This document shows positions 51,080 to 60,320 of a stretch of 64,000 nucleotides of DNA, piece after piece. The notes under the pieces are model-generated. The model was not told the DNA's origin. It did not search any database and was given only the letters and a program-made list of their open reading frames with translations. Origin of the DNA: an uncultured Paracoccaceae bacterium. Its GTDB lineage: Bacteria > Pseudomonadota > Alphaproteobacteria > Rhodobacterales > Rhodobacteraceae. Position numbers and translations under genes: made by a program. The first letter of the stretch is position 1, and every line of letters starts with the position of its first letter. The stretch covers positions 248,001 through 312,000 of the forward strand of contig CANNFA010000001.1 of assembly GCA_947503765.1 (NCBI GenBank). The letters are read 5' to 3'.

Positions 51080-52000
51080 TCACGCGCGGTCCTGCCCCTG
51101 CTCCACCTCGATCCCCAGCACGGCGCGGATCGCGTCCTCGGGGCCGGCGCCGGTGCGCCCCATATGGGCGCGCAGCTCGGCCAGTTTCGCATCCACGAGA
51201 TAGCGATACCAGAAGCCTTGCAGGACGTGGAACATCCGCGCCTCGCGCCGGTCGAGGAATCCCAGCCGCAGCACGAAGCGATAGAGAAAATAGAGCGCCG
51301 CGCGGGTGCCGCCGGGCAGCCGCGCATAGGCGCGTTCCTTCAGCCACCGCTTGACGCCCGCCTGCCGCAGCCCGCGCAGGTCGGCGATGCTGTCCTGCGG
51401 CATGAACCCGAATTCGAGATTCAGCAGGTCCACCGCCTCGCGCCCGGCATAGGCGTTGTGCTTGGCGGTCCACCAATCCAGCGGGTTGAGGTTGTCGTCG
51501 AGGATCTCGCCCTTCAGGTCGCCGGTACGGCCCGGCACGGTCAGATGTTCATCCATCCAGCGGTTTTCGCAGGCGGCGCGGCCGGCCCGCACCAGCCGCA
51601 GCACCCGCGCCGGGAACAGCCCGCCGCGCCGCACCGGGCAGCCGAGGAAATTCATCCGGCGGCCCAGGTGAAACCCGTCGATGTCGGCCCCGGCACGCGG
51701 CAGTACGCGCGCGATCTCGGCCGCGAGGGCGGGGGTGACGATCTCGTCGGCGTCGAGCCGCAGGATCCACCCGCCCGCGGGGGCGAGCCGCCCAAGCGCC
51801 CAGGTCACCTGCACCGCGTGGTTGACCCAGGGGTTTTCCAGCACCTCGGCCCCTTCGGCGGCGGCGATGGCGCGGGTGGCGTCGGTGGAGCCGCTGTCGA
51901 CCACCACCACGCGCGCGGCGATGGCGCGGACCGAGCGGATGGCACGGGCGATGTGCAATTCCTCGTCGCGGGTCAGGATCACCACGGTCAGGGCGGTCAT
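51080..52000 (-). CDS. Glycosyltransferase family 2 (WaaE/KdtX-like)
   Basis: The 306-residue enzyme has a GT-A fold. The nucleotide-binding start TVVILTRDEELHIARAIRSV, VVVDSGSTDATRAIA, the divalent-metal motif LRLDADE (about 90) and the later QDSIADLRG are typical of the LPS-core type GT2 subgroup. It transfers a sugar in the cytoplasm to a lipid-linked glycan. It is the last gene of the minus-strand exopolysaccharide operon and starts with an ATGA overlap with the acetyltransferase gene. Donor and acceptor are unknown. Confidence 0.9.
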   Translation of the reverse strand: MTALTVVILTRDEELHIARAIRSVRAIAARVVVVDSGSTDATRAIAAAEGAEVLENPWVNHAVQVTWALGRLAPAGGWILRLDADEIVTPALAAEIARVLPRAGADIDGFHLGRRMNFLGCPVRRGGLFPARVLRLVRAGRAACENRWMDEHLTVPGRTGDLKGEILDDNLNPLDWWTAKHNAYAGREAVDLLNLEFGFMPQDSIADLRGLRQAGVKRWLKERAYARLPGGTRAALYFLYRFVLRLGFLDRREARMFHVLQGFWYRYLVDAKLAELRAHMGRTGAGPEDAIRAVLGIEVEQGQDRA

Positions 52001-52545
52001 TGCCCGCACCTTCCGATGGCGCGCGCGGGGTTTCCGGCCACGATGGTGCCGGCCGCCACGTCGCGCATCGCCACCGCGCGGGCGCCGACCACCGCGCCCT
52101 GCCCGATGCGCACGCCGGGGCCGACGAACGCCTCGGCCGCGATCCAGGCATCCGCGCCGATCTCGATGGGGGGTTTGATCAAGGGCCGGTCGGGGCGCGA
52201 TAGGTCGTGACTGCCGGCGCACAGATGCGCGCCCTGCGAGACCGTCGCGCGCGCGCCGATGCTGACCGGCCCCAGCGCATAGAGGATCGCGCCGTCGCCC
52301 AAGGCCGCGCCGTCGCCGATGCGCATATTCCACGGCATGACGATCCGCGCGGTCGGGTAGACGTGTACCGCGCGGCCCACCCGCGCGCCGAACAGCCGCA
52401 GCAGCCCGCGCCGCCAGCCCCAGCAGGGCCGTGGGCTGAGCCGGAAGAGCGGCCAGGCTGCCGCCCAGAGCACACGGCGCACCTGTTCGGCGCGGGTCCA
52501 TTTGCGGGCGGCACGGTTGGCGGCGACATCGACGCGAAGGCTCAT
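51997..52545 (-). CDS. Left-handed beta-helix acetyltransferase (WcaF-like)
   Basis: The 182-residue protein contains hexapeptide repeats (IGDGAALGDGAILYALGPVSIG; then IGADAWIAAEAFVGPGVRIGQGAVVGARAV) that fold as a left-handed beta-helix, with a catalytic His in SQGAHLCAGSHD. The N-terminal WTRAEQVRRVLWAAAWPLFRLSP segment resembles WcaF of the colanic-acid pathway. It likely O-acetylates a sugar of the exopolysaccharide repeat unit with acetyl-CoA. Both ends overlap neighbouring genes by four bases. Confidence 0.9.
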   Translation of the reverse strand: MSLRVDVAANRAARKWTRAEQVRRVLWAAAWPLFRLSPRPCWGWRRGLLRLFGARVGRAVHVYPTARIVMPWNMRIGDGAALGDGAILYALGPVSIGARATVSQGAHLCAGSHDLSRPDRPLIKPPIEIGADAWIAAEAFVGPGVRIGQGAVVGARAVAMRDVAAGTIVAGNPARAIGRCGQ

Positions 52546-53693
52546 GCCGCCGCCGCCATGTCCAGATCCGCAGGTGCCGGGGCGGTGCCCTGCATCCAGC
52601 GATAGGCACAGCCCATGCGCGCCGCGATCCCGTCCCAGCCGAAATCGCGCAGCATCCAGGCCCGCCCGCGCGCTCCCATCGCCCGGCGCTCGGCCCCCGG
52701 CAGGCGCATCAGCCGGTCCATCGCACCCGCCAGCGACGCCGCGCCCAGCGGCACCCAGAGGCCGCAGCCTTCGCTCTCCAGCCCCAGCCAGGGGGCGCCG
52801 TGGCTGGCGATCACCGGCACCTGCATCATCAGGCTTTCGGCGACGGTCAGCGCGAAATTCTCGCTGCGTGTGGGCAGCACGAACAGATCCGCCGCCGCCA
52901 GCGCCGCGTCGCGGGCCGCGCCGTGGACCGGACCGGAGATGGTGCAGCGCGCAAGGCCCAGCCGCCGGGCCTGCGCGGCCAGCTCGGCGCCGTGGCCGCC
53001 CTCGTCCGGGCCGACCAGCGCCAGCCGCCAGCCGGGATGAGCGGCCTCGATCCGGGCCCAGGCGTCCAGCAGCACGTCCAGCCCCTTCTTGCGGTGCAGC
53101 CGGCCCAGCGACAGCACCGTGCGCGCACCGCCCGGCGCGGGACGCGGCGGCACCGGGGCGGCGGCGACGCCGTTCGGCAGGCACAGGACCGGCCCGGTCA
53201 GGCCGAAGGCGCGCAGCTCCGCCCGTTCGGCCGGGCCGGTGGCGTGCAGGCAGGCGGCGCTGGCCAGCGCGCGGTCCTGGAACAGCGCGCGGGCCAGCCG
53301 CTTCTTGGCGGGGCTGTAGCCCAGCGCCACCTCGGACAGCATCCCGTGCACCGACAGCGCATAGGGCCGACCGCTGCGCCGGTGCCAGCCCAGCACCGCC
53401 GCGCCGGGATACATCCAGAGGCCGTGCAGGTGCACGATGTCGGGCGCCGCCGCGTCCAGCGCGCGGCCCATGGCCGGGGCGAAACCGGCGGCGGCGGGGC
53501 CGCGCGCGCGGCAGGCGGTGACGGAAAGGCCCTGCCAGTCGGCGCGGTCGGCGCGGGCGAAATCGGCATCCGACAACCCGATCACCGCGACATCGTGGCC
53601 TTGCGCGGCCTGCGCGCGGGCAAGGTGCAGCACCACCTCGCGCACCCCGGCGCCGCGCCGCGACAGCGATGCGGTGACATGGGCGATCCTCAT
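52542..53693 (-). CDS. Glycosyltransferase family 4
   Basis: The 383-residue GT-B fold enzyme opens with the acceptor-side MRIAHVTASLSRRGAGVREVV glycine-rich loop. HLHGLWMYPG follows, then SLGRLHRKKGLDVLLDAW, and the C-terminal donor-binding E-x7-E element FVLPTRSENFALTVAESLMMQVPV. It retains the stereochemistry of the nucleotide-sugar donor. It sits in the middle of the minus-strand exopolysaccharide operon, coupled to genes on both sides. The sugar is unknown. Confidence 0.92.
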   Translation of the reverse strand: MRIAHVTASLSRRGAGVREVVLHLARAQAAQGHDVAVIGLSDADFARADRADWQGLSVTACRARGPAAAGFAPAMGRALDAAAPDIVHLHGLWMYPGAAVLGWHRRSGRPYALSVHGMLSEVALGYSPAKKRLARALFQDRALASAACLHATGPAERAELRAFGLTGPVLCLPNGVAAAPVPPRPAPGGARTVLSLGRLHRKKGLDVLLDAWARIEAAHPGWRLALVGPDEGGHGAELAAQARRLGLARCTISGPVHGAARDAALAAADLFVLPTRSENFALTVAESLMMQVPVIASHGAPWLGLESEGCGLWVPLGAASLAGAMDRLMRLPGAERRAMGARGRAWMLRDFGWDGIAARMGCAYRWMQGTAPAPADLDMAAAA

Positions 53694-54817
53694 CGGCGCG
53701 CCTCCCTTTCGGCCAGCGCGGCCACCAGCGCGGCGAAACGCGCGGCCATGCGTTCGGTGTTGAACTCGGCGCGCACGGTGTTCAGCGCGCCCCGCGACAG
53801 CCGGTCGAGCGCGGAAGCGTCCCGCGTCATCGCGTCCAGCGCCGCGGCCAGCGCGCGGGCATCGCCGCGCGCAAAGGTCCGCCCATTGATCCCCGGCGCC
53901 AGCGCGGCGATCTCGGGCATGTGGTGCGCGGTGTCGCCGTGGACCAGCGCGGGCAGGCCGTAGGCCAGCCCGTGGATCAGGCTCAGCCCCACATCGCCGG
54001 GGTAGAGGAAGACGCGGCAGGTGTTGGCGATGGCGGCGATGCGCGCCTCGTCCGTCATGCCGCCATGCCAGGCCACGCGCGCGCCCACGCCCAGCCGGGC
54101 GGCCAGCGCGCGCAAGGCCGCGCCCTCGGCCCCGTCGCCGATGACATGCAGATGCGTGTCCCCCCCTACGGCGAGCGCGGCCAGCGCCACGTCCAGCCCC
54201 GCCTTGCGGGTCAGCCGGCCGACGAACAGCGCGGCGTTGTCGCGCCCCTCTGCCCGGTAGGGGCGCCGCAGCGGGTCGATGCGCGCGCGGTCCAGCCCGT
54301 TGTTCAGCGCGCCCAGCGGGCGGGTGTCGCGCGCGCCGGCGGGCGTGGCGCGCCAGGCGTCAAGCTCGCGCTCGGTATAGAACAGCACGGCATCGGCGGC
54401 GCCCATCAGCCGGGTGCGCAGGGCGCGGCGCCAGCGCGGGCTGCCGGGCGACAGGTAATGCCCCCACCAGATCACCCGGGCGCCCCGCGCCCGCGCCCGC
54501 GTCATGGCGGCCAGCGTGCTGAGACTGCGCGGCGCACCGCACAGCACCAGCACGTCGCCGCGCCCGGCGCGCACCTTCAGCGCGCCGGCTTGCCAGTCAA
54601 GCCCCGGCGCCAGCCGCCTCGTGCCGCCCAGCGCGTGCAGCCACAGGGGCGGCGCGGCACGCTCGGTCAGCAGCCCGAGGCTGCCCGGTGAGGCATGGAC
54701 GCTGAACCGCCCGCCCCATCCGGCAGCCAGCCGATCGAACAGGTCCAGCCGGTAATGCGGCACCTCGGGCTGGATGACGCGGATCGCCCCTGCCCCGATG
54801 ATCGCCGCCACCGTCAT
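53690..54817 (-). CDS. Glycosyltransferase family 4-like protein
   Basis: The 375-residue GT-B protein starts IRVIQPEVPHYRLDLFDRLA, the N-terminal type of acceptor loop seen in several capsule glycosyltransferases. Later it shows ALFVGRLTRKAGLDVALAAL and FLYPGDVGLSLIHGLAYGLPALVHGD, the donor-binding site with a GDVGLS variant in place of the usual E-x7-E glutamates. Start at ATG 54817 overlaps the fusion-protein gene by four bases. A role in exopolysaccharide assembly is clear from context; activity is probable but the altered motif is noted. Confidence 0.87.
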   Translation of the reverse strand: MTVAAIIGAGAIRVIQPEVPHYRLDLFDRLAAGWGGRFSVHASPGSLGLLTERAAPPLWLHALGGTRRLAPGLDWQAGALKVRAGRGDVLVLCGAPRSLSTLAAMTRARARGARVIWWGHYLSPGSPRWRRALRTRLMGAADAVLFYTERELDAWRATPAGARDTRPLGALNNGLDRARIDPLRRPYRAEGRDNAALFVGRLTRKAGLDVALAALAVGGDTHLHVIGDGAEGAALRALAARLGVGARVAWHGGMTDEARIAAIANTCRVFLYPGDVGLSLIHGLAYGLPALVHGDTAHHMPEIAALAPGINGRTFARGDARALAAALDAMTRDASALDRLSRGALNTVRAEFNTERMAARFAALVAALAEREARR

Positions 54818-57465
54818 GGCGCCACCACGCGCGCCACGTCGACACGGTAGACCTGGCGCGTGCCCTCGTGGATCGAATCGAACAGCACGGCGCGGCCATC
54901 CCCGCTCCATCTCGGGTGCAGGTCGCAATGCAGGCCGCTGCGCGTGAAGGCATAGAGCGCGGGGTCGATCGCCACGTCCAGCGCGCCGCGCATCCATCGG
55001 GCGGTATCCGCCACCGTCCCCGGCGCGGGACGCGCGGGCGACATGGCGTAGCGGCCGAGATCGGTGCGCCGCCCCGTGGGCAGGTGATAGAGCATCAGCG
55101 CCCGCATCCCCGCGGCGTCCGGGTAGGTGTCGAGCGTCAGCCAATCGGGAAAGACCGGGTTGCGCATCGGGTGCCCGTCGGCGGTCAGCACCCCGGCGGC
55201 AAAGGGGGCGGCCGCCGCGCCGCCGCGGTCCTCCACCCGCAGCCAGCCCATGGCCAGCGCGGGGCTGCGCCCGGCCAGCGCGCGCAGCGGCGCCTTGATC
55301 GCGGGCAGGATGGCGCGCGCCAGCGGGTTCGAGGCCAGCGCGCTGCGCCGAAGCGCGGCAACGGCGCGGCCGCGCCGCCCCCAGATCATCAGCGCGTCCT
55401 CGCCGGTCCAGTCGAAATGGCTTAGGAACCCGCGCGCCAGCAGGTGCGGCGCCGCGCCATCGGTGCCGGCGGTCCACAGGCATGTCTCCTCGCCCCCGTC
55501 GGCAAGCCGGAAGCGGTGCAGAAAGGCGATCCGCCGGCCCGTGGGGGACAGGCGCGGATGCGTCAGGTACTGCGCGCCGGACCCGGCCGGGTCGATGCCG
55601 GCGCGCTGCGCCAGCTCGGCGATGGACAGCATGAGCCGGGTATCGTCGGCGGCGATGTCGGTGACGAAAAGCCCGTTCGCGGCCGGCGCCGCCTGATCGG
55701 GCGTGCGGTCGGGGATGCCGGCATGGCCGTAGCCGCCCAGCCGCGCGGCGCGTCCGAAATCCACCCCGAAGGCGCGCGCGCCGGCGGCGTCGGTGCAGGA
55801 CACGGGCGCGCCGATCTGCCCGATGCGGGTTCCGTCACCGGCGTCATAAAGCCCGGCGACGGGGCGGCCGGCGCAGTCGGTCTCGTTCACGATGACGGTG
55901 GCGGTGCCGCCCAGCCAATGCTGGCGCGCACCCTGCGGGAAGTTGAAACAACGGGTGCGGGTCAGAATGCGCGGCGCGAAACCCTGTTCGGAATCCCAGA
56001 CGATCACATCGGCGCTGTCCTGCCCCATTGGCGGGCGGTCGATGCGCGGCACGGAAAGGCCGAGGCAGAGGCCGGTCTCGCGGCTGGTCATCGTCAAGTC
56101 ATGGAAGCCGAAGAAGTGATGCGCGGGGCCGTGGGTCAGGCGTTCGGCATCGAAGCCTTCGGCGGCGCCGGTTCGGGCAGCGCCGGCCGGGCGGGGCGGG
56201 GCCGGGTTGTGCGGGGTGCGCTCCGACGCATCGACGCTGCGCGCTTTGCCATCGGGCCGCGAGAAGCGTCGCCCTGCGGGGGGCGTGCCGCCGGGCGCGG
56301 CGCGCGCCTCCGTCATCTCCGCCAGCCAGGCATCGAACGCCTCTGCCCGCGCCTGCCAGGTGTGATCCTCGGCCGTCCAGGACGCGGACCAGTCCTCGGG
56401 CGTCTCCAGCGCGGCGCGCAGCCGGCCCGCCATTGCCTCCACGTCGGCGGGGGCGAAATGGAACGGGTAATCCGCACCGAACAGCGCGCGCGCCTCGCCC
56501 ACGGGCGAGGTGACGATCGGGCGGCCGAACGGCAGGTACATGAACAGCTTGCTGGGGCAGCGCGCGATGTCCTGCACCGTGTCGAAGACCGGCGCGACGA
56601 AGGCGTCGGCCTCGGCCAGGTGCTGCGGCAACGCGTCCTCGGGGACATAGCCGCGAAACTCCGTGATCCGCGCGATGCCCAGCGCGGCGGCATGGGCGCG
56701 CGCCTCGGCGAAATGGCGGCCCTTGCCCAGCACCACGAGCCGCGCCTCGGGCATGTCCGGGGCAAGGCGGGCCATCGCCTCCATGATGTGGAAGATGCCG
56801 TAATTGCGCGCCAATGTCCCCATGTAGAGCACCCGGCGCAGCCCGTCCGCGCCGCGCGGTGCAGGCGCGCCGCCGGGCAGCAGCATATGGGGCGAATAGC
56901 CGTAGGCGGAGTAATGCGCGCGCCCGCCCTGCCCCGCCGGCAGCCGCGCGCGCACGAGGTCCAGCAGATGGCCGCTGGCGCAGACCTGGCCGCGGAAGGC
57001 GCGCAGGGCCAGCCGCTCCAGCGCCGCATCGGCCAGCCGGCGCGCGGCGGGCCGCGTCGTTATGGCCGAGGGCAGTTCCGAATGCTCGACCACGAACAGC
57101 GCCCGGCAGGGCGGCAGCGGCGCCACCAGATTGCGCAGCCCGTAGGAGCCGACATAGACGATATCGGGCGCAAGCCGCGCCAGTGCCCGCCGCTTGGCGC
57201 GCATTTCCGCGAGAGCAGGCCCGGCGGGAAACCATTCCATGCGGGCGGCGGGTGCCTCCATCAGGTGGCGGGCGCGGTTGGCGGGGCTGCCCTGCATCAG
57301 GATCGCCACCTCGTGGCCCAGCGCCGCCAGCGGCCCCGCCATGCCGAAGGCACGTTTCGAGGTGGCGATATCCTCGATGTCGCCGGTGGTGACGAAGGCG
57401 ATGCGCCGCCCGCGCGCGCATGCGGGGGCGAAGCGTGCGGGGGCCGGCAGGGCGAAATCCTTCAT
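54814..57465 (-). CDS. Glycosyltransferase family 4 fused to a propeller-like domain
   Basis: The 883-residue protein has two parts. Residues 1-385 form a GT4-type enzyme (RRIAFVTTGDIEDIATSKRAFGM, VLYMGTLARNYGIFHIMEAM, FVAPVFDTVQDIARCPSKLFMYLPFGRPIV). A proline/arginine-rich linker spans 386-440. From about 449 (HHFFGFHDLTMTSRETG) a second domain with repeated short beta motifs such as HPRLSPTGRRIAFLHR, GFLSHFDWTG and HPRWSGDGRAVLFDS reads like a WD40/TolB-type beta-propeller seen in polysaccharide clusters. No frameshift or stop separates the parts, and ATGA overlaps exist at both ends. The propeller could hold the glycan or a partner protein. Confidence 0.85.
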   Translation of the reverse strand: MKDFALPAPARFAPACARGRRIAFVTTGDIEDIATSKRAFGMAGPLAALGHEVAILMQGSPANRARHLMEAPAARMEWFPAGPALAEMRAKRRALARLAPDIVYVGSYGLRNLVAPLPPCRALFVVEHSELPSAITTRPAARRLADAALERLALRAFRGQVCASGHLLDLVRARLPAGQGGRAHYSAYGYSPHMLLPGGAPAPRGADGLRRVLYMGTLARNYGIFHIMEAMARLAPDMPEARLVVLGKGRHFAEARAHAAALGIARITEFRGYVPEDALPQHLAEADAFVAPVFDTVQDIARCPSKLFMYLPFGRPIVTSPVGEARALFGADYPFHFAPADVEAMAGRLRAALETPEDWSASWTAEDHTWQARAEAFDAWLAEMTEARAAPGGTPPAGRRFSRPDGKARSVDASERTPHNPAPPRPAGAARTGAAEGFDAERLTHGPAHHFFGFHDLTMTSRETGLCLGLSVPRIDRPPMGQDSADVIVWDSEQGFAPRILTRTRCFNFPQGARQHWLGGTATVIVNETDCAGRPVAGLYDAGDGTRIGQIGAPVSCTDAAGARAFGVDFGRAARLGGYGHAGIPDRTPDQAAPAANGLFVTDIAADDTRLMLSIAELAQRAGIDPAGSGAQYLTHPRLSPTGRRIAFLHRFRLADGGEETCLWTAGTDGAAPHLLARGFLSHFDWTGEDALMIWGRRGRAVAALRRSALASNPLARAILPAIKAPLRALAGRSPALAMGWLRVEDRGGAAAAPFAAGVLTADGHPMRNPVFPDWLTLDTYPDAAGMRALMLYHLPTGRRTDLGRYAMSPARPAPGTVADTARWMRGALDVAIDPALYAFTRSGLHCDLHPRWSGDGRAVLFDSIHEGTRQVYRVDVARVVAP

Positions 57466-58709
57466 GCGCCGCGCCCCCGCGCATCGCCCGGCCGCGCGGC
57501 AAGCACCAGGCTCGCGGCGATGGCCAGCGGAAAGCTGGTGCGCAGATGCCCGACCGGGGAAAAGCAGGCGTTCCACAGGAAATCGACGACCAGCACCGCG
57601 ATCACCGGCCGCCACGCGGTCTGCGCGCGCATCGCAGAGGCGCCGCAGCGGATCACGGTGCCCACCACCAGCGCGATCCCGATGGCTCCCGCGATGCCGC
57701 CCCACAGCCAGGCGGTCAGCACGACCGAGTGCGCGACGATCCGCGGGACGTAAACCACGGTGTCGCGGCCCAGCATATCGGCCCACATCACCGCAAAGCG
57801 CCCGCCGGTATCCTGCGCCCAGGATCCGTGCCCCAGCACCGGCGCCTCCGCGATCGCCGCCAGCGCCACCCGGATCTCGGACCGGCCCTGCGCCAGCAGC
57901 GACAGGGGGTTGTACGGGTTCGCCGCGCGCATCAGCTGGTCAAAGGCATTGCCCGCGACGCCGCCGGCCAGCACGTGATCGACATAGGCCGCATACAGCG
58001 CATAGCCCGCAAGCGGCAGCACCGCGCAGAACGCCAGCCGCTGGCCGCCGCGCACCGGCACCCGCTGCACGAAGGCCCACAGCGCGGCAAGCCCAAGGAC
58101 CAGCCCCATGGACCGCGCGCCCGACAGCAGGTAAAGCGCCGCCGCCGCCAGCAGCAGACCCTCGGCCGCCGCCGCGCTGCGCCGGGCCAGCCGGTGGCTC
58201 AGGACCAGCAGAAGCGGCGTTGCGACCGGCACCACGCGCACCTTGAACGCATTGCCTCCATCCAGCGCCGCCGAGGCGAGCGCCATCGCATCCACGCTCA
58301 GCAGCCGGGCGGCGGCCATGCCCAGCAGCACGCAGGACAGCGCCCGCAAGTCGCGGTGCAGGATCGCGGCCAGGAAAAGGACATTCACCAGCGCAAAGCC
58401 GGTATTGGCCCAGCCGCGCAGCGCGTTGGCCGCGCTGCCCGCATTGGCGATGTCGGCCAGCACCAGCCCGAACAGCATCAGCCCGTATCCGGCCGCCACC
58501 GCCCCCAGCGCCCGCGAGCGCGCCATCGGCCCGATCCCGCCCGCCAGCACCAACGCACCCAGCGCGACGATCTCGGACAGGTAAAGCTGGCCATGGAACT
58601 GCACATGCAGGTTGCTCGTCGCGCCATAGGCGAATCCAAGCAGCGCCGCCGGCCCGGGCGTCAGCGCCCCCGGCCCCCGCGCCCGGTACGGATTGTGCCC
58701 GGCCGCCAT
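57462..58709 (-). CDS. O-antigen polymerase/ligase-like membrane protein (Wzy type)
   Basis: The 415-residue protein has about 11-12 predicted membrane helices and a large periplasmic loop in the second half that contains LLAQGRSEIRVALAAIAEAPVLGHGSW, the Wzy_C/O-antigen-ligase-like region. Genes of this type polymerise flipped repeat units or ligate chains in the periplasm. It lies between the flippase and glycosyltransferase genes, which favours the polymerase role. Its start shares one base with the flippase stop (TGATG). Sequence conservation in this family is low, so the assignment rests on topology and position. Confidence 0.8.
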   Translation of the reverse strand: MAAGHNPYRARGPGALTPGPAALLGFAYGATSNLHVQFHGQLYLSEIVALGALVLAGGIGPMARSRALGAVAAGYGLMLFGLVLADIANAGSAANALRGWANTGFALVNVLFLAAILHRDLRALSCVLLGMAAARLLSVDAMALASAALDGGNAFKVRVVPVATPLLLVLSHRLARRSAAAAEGLLLAAAALYLLSGARSMGLVLGLAALWAFVQRVPVRGGQRLAFCAVLPLAGYALYAAYVDHVLAGGVAGNAFDQLMRAANPYNPLSLLAQGRSEIRVALAAIAEAPVLGHGSWAQDTGGRFAVMWADMLGRDTVVYVPRIVAHSVVLTAWLWGGIAGAIGIALVVGTVIRCGASAMRAQTAWRPVIAVLVVDFLWNACFSPVGHLRTSFPLAIAASLVLAARPGDARGRGA

Positions 58710-60082
58710 CACCCTGCCCCGCCCCTGGCCAGTATCCGGCGCGGCAGCGCGGCAAGCCGGGCGATATCCGCGCGGCCGGGCAGCAGGGTGCGATCCGCCG
58801 GCAGATCGCCGTCCCGGCACAGGCGCAGAAAGCCGGCCAGCGCCGACAGCAGGGTCGCCAGCCCCAGCGCCAGGATCAGCTGCCTTGGCCGCACATAGCC
58901 CGACAGCGCATATCCCGCCGCCATGACGGCGATCGACACCAGCGCGATCTCCACCGGCGGCCAGAACCGGCCCCGCGCCCGCGCCGCCTCGACCGCCACC
59001 GCGCGCAGCGGCAGCGGCGCCAGCGCCGCCAGCAGCCCCAGCGACAGCCCCGCGGCCGGGGCAAAGCCGGCGCCGAACAGCAGCGGCACCGCGGCGGGCA
59101 GGATCGCGGCCCCCGCCGCCACGGCGCCCGCGCTGGCCAACAGCGTCATCCGCACCACCTGGGCGATGCGCGCGCGGCGCGCGGCGCGGTCCAGCCCGGC
59201 CAGGTAGGGCAGCAGCACGATGCTCATCGCCGTCGAGATCACGCCATAGCCCGCGCCCACCGCCGCACTGGCGACGAAATACTGGCCCAGCAGGTCCGCC
59301 GGCCAGATCGCCACGGCAATCAGCCGGTCCATCTGCCCCGCCAGCGCCCCCAGAACCAGCGCCGGGTGCAGGCGCAGCCCGGTCCACCCCGAGGCGGCGA
59401 CGAAGCTGCGGCGCGGCGCCCCCGCCAGCGCGCCGCCGTAGCGCGCCAGCCACACCAGCAGCACCGGCAGCCGGCTGAGCAGCAGCAGCGACAGCACCAG
59501 CGGCAGGCCCGCGCGTTCCGGCCCGGCAAGCAGCACGGCGCCCAGCAGCAGGCACAGGATCGCCGGGCCGGCCACCCGCGACAGGTTCACGAGGCCAAAG
59601 CGCATCTGGCTGCGCTCGGCCGCGCTGAACAATTGCGCGGCAAGGTATTCCAGCACGATCAGGACCGAGAACAGCGCGCCCTGGCCAAAGGTCAGCCCGC
59701 CCCGCCCCGGCCCCGCCAGCCAAAGAACGGCAACCAGCACCGCCGAGGTCGCCGCCCAGAGGCACAGCGCCGCGGCCGCCATGCCCGGCAGCAGGGGCCG
59801 CAGCCGCTCCGCCCCGGCGCGCAGCACCACGATGGCCCCGTCGAAGAACGACAGGCACCCAATGGTCGCGGCGAGTTGGGCAAGCAGGATGACGGCGCCG
59901 TACTCGCCCCGCGCCGCCGGCCCCAGCGCCCGCGCGATCAGCACGCCGGACGCAAAGGTGAACAGCGCGACCAGCACGCTCGACGCCGAGGTGCCGATGA
60001 AGGCCGCCAGCGGCGGGGCCGGCGCGCCGGCGCGCGGGCTGCCGGACAGTCCGGCACAGGAAGGCGATGTCGTGTGTTCCAA
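58709..60082 (-). CDS. Polysaccharide flippase (Wzx/MATE-like)
   Basis: The 457-residue protein has 12-14 predicted helices and the polysaccharide-synthesis protein family N-terminus (TSASSVLVALFTFASGVLIARALGPAARGEYGAVILLAQLA). It should move lipid-linked repeat units across the inner membrane. It is the first gene of the minus-strand operon. A longer frame of the overlapping reading frame to 60125 is not this gene. The intergenic region upstream carries GTTAAC half-sites at 60118-60123 and 60143-60148. Confidence 0.88.
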   Translation of the reverse strand: MEHTTSPSCAGLSGSPRAGAPAPPLAAFIGTSASSVLVALFTFASGVLIARALGPAARGEYGAVILLAQLAATIGCLSFFDGAIVVLRAGAERLRPLLPGMAAAALCLWAATSAVLVAVLWLAGPGRGGLTFGQGALFSVLIVLEYLAAQLFSAAERSQMRFGLVNLSRVAGPAILCLLLGAVLLAGPERAGLPLVLSLLLLSRLPVLLVWLARYGGALAGAPRRSFVAASGWTGLRLHPALVLGALAGQMDRLIAVAIWPADLLGQYFVASAAVGAGYGVISTAMSIVLLPYLAGLDRAARRARIAQVVRMTLLASAGAVAAGAAILPAAVPLLFGAGFAPAAGLSLGLLAALAPLPLRAVAVEAARARGRFWPPVEIALVSIAVMAAGYALSGYVRPRQLILALGLATLLSALAGFLRLCRDGDLPADRTLLPGRADIARLAALPRRILARGGAG

Positions 60083-60116
60083 GACCGCGACGCGGGGCCC
60101 CGTTCGGTGACGAAAT

Positions 60117-60148
60117 GGTTAACAACCGGGTAGGCCAAAGCGGTTAAC
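60117..60148. promoter_or_regulatory. Two GGTTAACAA motifs upstream of the flippase gene
   Basis: GGTTAACAA occurs at 60117-60125 and again at 60142-60150, 25 bases apart. The core GTTAAC is palindromic and matches CtrA half-sites. The first lies 35 bp before the flippase ATG, where binding could affect that promoter. Confidence 0.45.
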
Positions 60149-60185
60149 AAACTGTGAACGCCGCCCCGCCCCCAGGCCCTCCCCC

Positions 60186-60246
60186 GCTCCTCATCTTGCC
60201 CGAAATACCTTCGGGGGGGCCGGGGGGGGCAGACAGCCCCCCCGCA
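60186..60246. repeat. Intergenic Rhodobacteraceae-type repeat with hairpin
   Basis: CTCCTCATCTTGCCCGAAATACC followed by a G-rich run and the hairpin GGGGGGGC-AGACA-GCCCCCCC (60223-60230 with 60236-60243). This composite resembles an intergenic motif I know as frequent in Rhodobacteraceae genomes, usually near gene ends. Here it stands between two divergent operons. The family link is from memory, without a search. Confidence 0.6.
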
Positions 60247-60301
60247 CCTTCCGCGACATGCCCGCATCGCCCGCCGGCGCGGGATACACCGGCCCCGCGC
60301 C

Positions 60302-60320
60302 GGTTAATCCAAATTTAACC
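60302..60320 (+). promoter_or_regulatory. CtrA-type binding site upstream of the GT2-gmd-fcl operon
   Basis: GGTTAATCCAAATTTAACC contains TTAA-N7-TTAAC, the full CtrA consensus, and is itself an inverted repeat (GGTTAA/TTAACC). It lies 49-67 bp upstream of the GT2 start, a good place to control that promoter. CtrA is a conserved alphaproteobacterial response regulator that in Rhodobacteraceae controls motility and surface traits. Confidence 0.6.

Noticed and set aside
52150-52185. TTGATCAA near 52177 as an FNR site
   Set aside because: The half-sites touch without the four-base spacer and it lies within the acetyltransferase coding region.
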